From: Tetmemena sp. SeJ-2015
Lineage: Eukaryota; Ciliophora; Spirotrichea; Sporadotrichida; Oxytrichidae
Length of the DNA stretch: 12,593 bases
Reading direction: 5' to 3'
NCBI GenBank assembly: GCA_027382625.1
Contig: JAJKFJ010021461.1
Coordinates: 1-12,593 of the forward strand
The notes under the pieces: model-generated
Seen by the model: the letters and a program-made list of their open reading frames with translations, nothing else
Told to the model about the DNA's origin: nothing
Database searches by the model: none
Position numbers and translations under genes: made by a program
Part shown: in pieces, positions 9,199 to 12,593 of the stretch
How the letters are laid out: the number at the start of each line of letters is the position of its first letter
Numbering within the stretch: position 1 is the first letter of the stretch

Positions 9199-9213
9199 TT
9201 TAACGATTACTCC
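9199..9213. repeat. 15-bp direct repeat, copy 1
   Basis: TTTAACGATTACTCC is repeated exactly at 9374-9388, 175 bp downstream. It contains CG and several C in AT-rich surroundings, so it is more informative than an A/T match. The pair could bound a small insertion or be a duplicated protein-binding site. Confidence 0.75.
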
Positions 9214-9354
9214 GTGGTTGCCCAATTGAAATGAAATATCGCTACAAAAAACTTAATATAAAGCAATCTTGCATAGGATAATAACTTCGGTTTCTTAACT
9301 AGACTGTAATAAGTGCTGGTTTTGAAATTGATTCTTAATTATATTCCTCAAATT

Positions 9355-9408
9355 TTACTTTACTTTACTTTACTTTAACGATTACTCCTTTATCTAAAGT
9401 AAAGTTAA
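9355..9408. repeat. TTTAC pentanucleotide tract forming a hairpin
   Basis: Four tandem TTTAC units plus TTTAA run from about 9355 into the second copy of the 15-bp repeat (9374-9388). The complementary CTAAAGTAAAGTTAAATT follows at about 9394-9411, so the tract can fold back on itself around the ACGATTACTCC loop. It is either an ordinary microsatellite with a chance complement or the end of a small foldback. Confidence 0.65.
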
Positions 9409-9621
9409 ATTAAATATAAAAAAATACCTCAGAGGTTATCTTTCCTTCAAATTAATAACAAAGTTATTAGAAAGGAGTTGAAGCAAAACAGTTTGTAAAT
9501 TTAAAATTTATTCAAGATTACTAGATTAAAAGTTTATTAGTTGAAGTTCTTTTCTTTATAAATTAAATATTTAACAATTTTAAGCTCAATTTAATATAAA
9601 ATAGAATAAATCACCCCATAC
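9409..9621. other. AT-rich spacer
   Basis: Apart from the small hairpin noted separately, no gene or element is recognised. Confidence 0.5.
9445..9483. repeat. Interrupted hairpin
   Basis: AATAAC/GTTATT at 9454-9459 and 9463-9468 form a stem with a 3-nt loop. CTTCAA/TTGAAG at 9445-9450 and 9478-9483 continue it after an asymmetric internal bulge. A short CCTCAGAGG palindrome lies just upstream at 9427-9435. Confidence 0.5.
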
Positions 9622-9894
9622 TTATATTGTTAATCGTAGATTAAGTAAAATATGTGTTTTATATTTTAGAAATTTAACTAATTCTACTTTAAAATTTGGT
9701 AATAATTCATTCAATTTTGTCAAATTTTTAAATAAATTATAATGAGAAGAGTGAGTAATATTAACAAATGTATTTGGAATTTTCCTAAAGATTAATAAAA
9801 ATATTATAAGGATTAATAAATAATAATAAAAACCTGTTAGTTTCTGCGCCTCTGAATGAAATATATTAATTTTTAAAATTTTCTCAATTCCCAT
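9622..9894 (-). CDS. Weak hypothetical ORF, 90 codons, one hydrophobic segment
   Basis: The frame starts with ATG at 9894, with TAG and TAA a few codons upstream in the same frame, so it cannot extend further. It encodes 90 residues, rich in Leu, Ile, Lys, Asn and Phe. Residues about 22-37 (FYYYLLILIIFLLIF) could span a membrane, and the rest is basic and A/T-codon driven. There is no known motif, no homologue I recognise and no neighbouring gene. At this A+T level I estimate that a frame this long would arise by chance about 0.4 times in a window of this size, so it may well be spurious. A small membrane protein or part of an exon remains possible. Confidence 0.15.
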   Translation of the reverse strand: MGIEKILKINIFHSEAQKLTGFYYYLLILIIFLLIFRKIPNTFVNITHSSHYNLFKNLTKLNELLPNFKVELVKFLKYKTHILLNLRLTI

Positions 9895-11156
9895 TTGCTT
9901 GAAGTGATTCTACTTTTACTTATGATAATATTTTTTAGTTGGCGTGTGATTAAATCCTTATATAAGTCTTGGAGAGTTAAAATAGTTAATTTGAGAAAAT
10001 AAATCAAATTTTGAGATTCCACAAAGATTCTCTTCGTTTTTTTAATTAAATAAAATATCTTAATATTTATTAATAACGATTAAAAAAAAACATTATAGTC
10101 GAATTAAAGAGCTAATTTGCAGCAAATATATAATCACCATCACAGATTCTGAGTTTGCCTGTTGTAATTTTGAATGCATTATTTTTATTTAAGAAAAAGA
10201 CTTTAATCTTATAAATTGTATTGTATTTAAAAGAAAATATTGTGAAAAATAAAATTTTATCTTTAAAATAAAAACTTATATTATTCGTTCAGTCCCGATT
10301 TTAAAAACTTGTGAGTTTGTTTCTGTAAAGCCTGAAAGAAAGTGGACGAAGCTCTTTCCATCTGTGTTAAATCTTAGTTCTGTAAGAGCTTCTTAAGGGC
10401 TGAGTATTGCTATAAAAATATTTGAAAGATAATTTTATATATTTATTAATTCCCCCATTTATTGGGAACGATCTTGACAAACATTCCAGTTATAGATAGT
10501 TTTGAAGCCACTTTTCTAAAGTTCAGTAAAAAGACTAAAAACAGAAGTCAAAAATCGGGCATGATTAGATAATATTAATATTGACTATTTGAGAATATAT
10601 AATCTTATTTTAAAAATATAATTTAATATGAGATATAATAAAGTTTAATTTTTATCAAAATAAAACTATAATTTTATATTTTAAAATAACAGCACTCACA
10701 TCGACCCTTGCAGAATATAATTTTATTTTTTGTTTTGAATGCTAATATTGATGAAAATAGATAGAATAAGTATCTAAAAGTAAAGTTTTATGTTAAATAT
10801 AAACATCTAAAGAATGCTCATTTTATTATAAGACTAAATTAATAACTAAAGAGCAAAATATGAATGTTTTTACTACCAATTATAAAAACACTTATTCAAA
10901 AGATCTCAAAACACATTAAACGACATTAATTTCATTTAAAACATTAGTAAGCTTCATTTCATTTTTATCGAATTTATATATCTTTTTCATTTAAAGAAAA
11001 AATAAATAAATTCGTTTCCAATTGTATAATTAAAGAAATTTTTTTAATATCAAATATTTGGGTTTTTTTAATTAATTAAGCGAACCCCTAATAGGGCATA
11101 TAATAACTTAATATATTTAAAGTTAATTCACAGGCGTGTCTCCTTGATCAGTTGTG
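9895..11156. other. AT-rich intergenic sequence with minor hairpins
   Basis: No gene is seen. Two local inverted repeats are visible: GAAGCTCTT/AAGAGCTTC at 10348-10356 and 10384-10392, and a small TTCCC...GGGAA stem near 10451-10469. The patch at 10290-10410 is less AT-rich than its surroundings but all its frames are closed. Confidence 0.55.
10348..10392. repeat. Perfect 9-bp inverted repeat
   Basis: GAAGCTCTT at 10348-10356 is exactly inverted at 10384-10392, with a 27-nt loop. TTCTGTAA also occurs as a direct repeat at about 10321 and 10379. No flanking gene or T-run was found. Confidence 0.65.
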
Positions 11157-11259
11157 CCACGTCACGTGAAAGCCCACACGTGGTTTTTTTTTTTAAATAT
11201 AGCTTCAAATTCTTATTGGCTATAAAATCTTTTGAAAATTAGGGTTTTGGTTTGCAATG
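11157..11259 (+). promoter_or_regulatory. Plant-like promoter module: ACGT cluster, TATA box, TTAGGGTTT
   Basis: Three ACGT cores lie within 27 bp: CCACGTCA at 11157-11164, TCACGTGA at 11162-11169 and CACACGTGG at 11175-11183. The outer CCACGT and ACGTGG are exact inverted copies. In plants such C-box, G-box and ABRE cores bind bZIP and bHLH factors and are typical of abscisic-acid or light responses. An inverted CCAAT (ATTGG) at 11215-11219 is followed directly by TATAAAAT at 11221-11228. TTAGGGTTTT at 11239-11248 resembles the telo-box found near plant transcription starts. The order and spacing suit a promoter reading to the right. The first ATG (11257) is followed immediately by TGA, and no convincing coding frame lies downstream, so the target may be a non-coding RNA, a gene with a distant start, or nothing. 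Confidence 0.45.
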
Positions 11260-12593
11260 TGATTTTAAGAAAGATTATATAAAGTCAAATAGTAGGATTA
11301 TTTTACCCTAAATGTTAGTAAACGATATTCATCTTTTATAAAAGCAGCATAAGGTGATCTAAATAGGATTTTTTAACTTCCTCTATCTATATCTCTCTCT
11401 CGTTAAGAAAAGATCCAATATAATAAGCTATTATAAGTATTATGTTTCAATTTTGTTATTCTTTTACTATACGATAAAATTTCTCCATTCTATTTATTTA
11501 TGATAAATCCTTAAAATTTTTTTGTAATTATCCAAATTTCTATGATTTATTAAATTATACAATAAATTCTATCATTCTAAGAGTTCTCATTAGAGGTTTT
11601 AGGTTTCTTACTCTGCCATTCTGATTCTTAAATAGATTTAAAATTTTTAAAATAAAAGAAAATTTTTTTTTAATTTAACTGTCATAGAAATTTATAAAGA
11701 ACTTAATAAGATTTATTTGTCTAATTTTGAGCAAGATTTCCTCATTATATTCGAATTATAATTTGAAGTTCACATAATGGTAATTAATATTCGTTTATTT
11801 TTTGTTTATCTTAATTAGGAGTCTTGCCAAAGATTTGCAGACAAAATATTTTTTTATGAGAAAAAAATTTTAATTTCTTAAATAAAAAAATTTTTTTTTA
11901 TAAAAATTAAATTCTAATCCAAATAATTTATTTAAAGTTAGTAGAGAATTTTTTAAATTTTTATAATCATAATTCTTTTAAGATTTAATTGAGTTAAGGT
12001 TCAAAATTTAGTTTTTATAAAATCAATTTTTATTCTAAAAAAAACACTAGTTTGACCTTTTAACTTAAGAAATTAAAAACCAGTTCAGTTATATTTTATA
12101 AAACTTCCTTCTTATAATTTAATTGCCCTTAATTTTAATGACTATTTATAAATGAAATAAAAATTATTTTAATTTTTTTATCCATTTTCAAATAGTAATT
12201 TTTTGTTTATAGTCTTATTTAAGGAATAAGACTATTTCTGCCTTCTCTAGTGCAAAGCTACTTAGATTTGAAGCTAGAATTTTTGGACTTTTACAATGAA
12301 AAGTACTTACTTGACGAAAATTACTGTCGCAGAAATTATTAAAAAGTGTCTTACGTTTAAAAGGCACTTATTCCTTAAATAAATTGCATTTTAATGATAT
12401 TAATTACTCTTAATTCCTTTTAAAAATAGGAACTTATTTTGTATATTTTTATATTTTTTAATATAGGGTGAATATGAATACATTATCGTGGATTAATTTA
12501 AGTTAGAAATACATCGAGTCTGTCTCCTCGTTCTATGATTCATATTATATTATGCTTTAAATATAGAGCTTTTATAATTTAAATGTCTACCTC
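11260..12593. other. AT-rich sequence downstream of the promoter-like module; no gene
   Basis: Frames are short throughout. A small pyrimidine repeat, TCTCTCTCTC, sits at about 11392-11401, 165 bp downstream of the TATA-like box. CT repeats of this kind are common in plant 5' leaders, which mildly supports transcription through here. No RNA gene, element or long repeat was recognised up to the window end. Confidence 0.5.

Overview
This is an AT-rich window (roughly 75-80% A+T by eye) with no gene I can call with confidence. No reading frame on either strand shows a recognisable domain, and I see no rRNA, tRNA, CRISPR array or transposase. The lack of coding density, the GT...AG-type splice-like signals, the long imperfect palindromes and the A/T homopolymers point to non-coding DNA from a eukaryotic nuclear genome. 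A cluster of three ACGT cores (C-box/G-box/ABRE type) followed by a TATA box and a TTAGGGTTT motif near 11.2 kb resembles plant promoters, so a plant is my weak first guess. A ciliate-type genetic code was considered and could not be shown.

Layout. Positions 1 to about 2240 are built of stepped homopolymer runs typical of low-quality Sanger-type base calling and should not be interpreted biologically. Similar but weaker stretches recur at about 2600-3170, 4975-5110, 5330-5450 and 5760-5910. From about 3180 the sequence looks like ordinary AT-rich intergenic DNA. It contains a long inverted repeat at 4114-4657, with about 145-bp arms sharing a GC-rich block, and a larger, almost loop-free palindrome centred near 6032. 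That palindrome is clear over 5711-6398 and may reach 5536-6612.

Two islands of higher GC follow. The island at about 7318-8040 looks gene-like, with a GT donor and an AG acceptor, but the frames are broken under the standard code. The island at about 8290-8950 is sharply bounded, has mixed composition and is rich in local inverted repeats, so it may be a foreign or mobile insertion or a structured element. After it come a TTTAC repeat hairpin, a spaced 15-bp direct repeat and one weak 90-codon ORF on the minus strand (9622-9894). The rest is AT-rich DNA, apart from the promoter-like cluster at 11157-11259.

No operon or pathway can be proposed. The observations most worth checking are the two long palindromes, the 8.3-8.95 kb island and the ACGT cluster.
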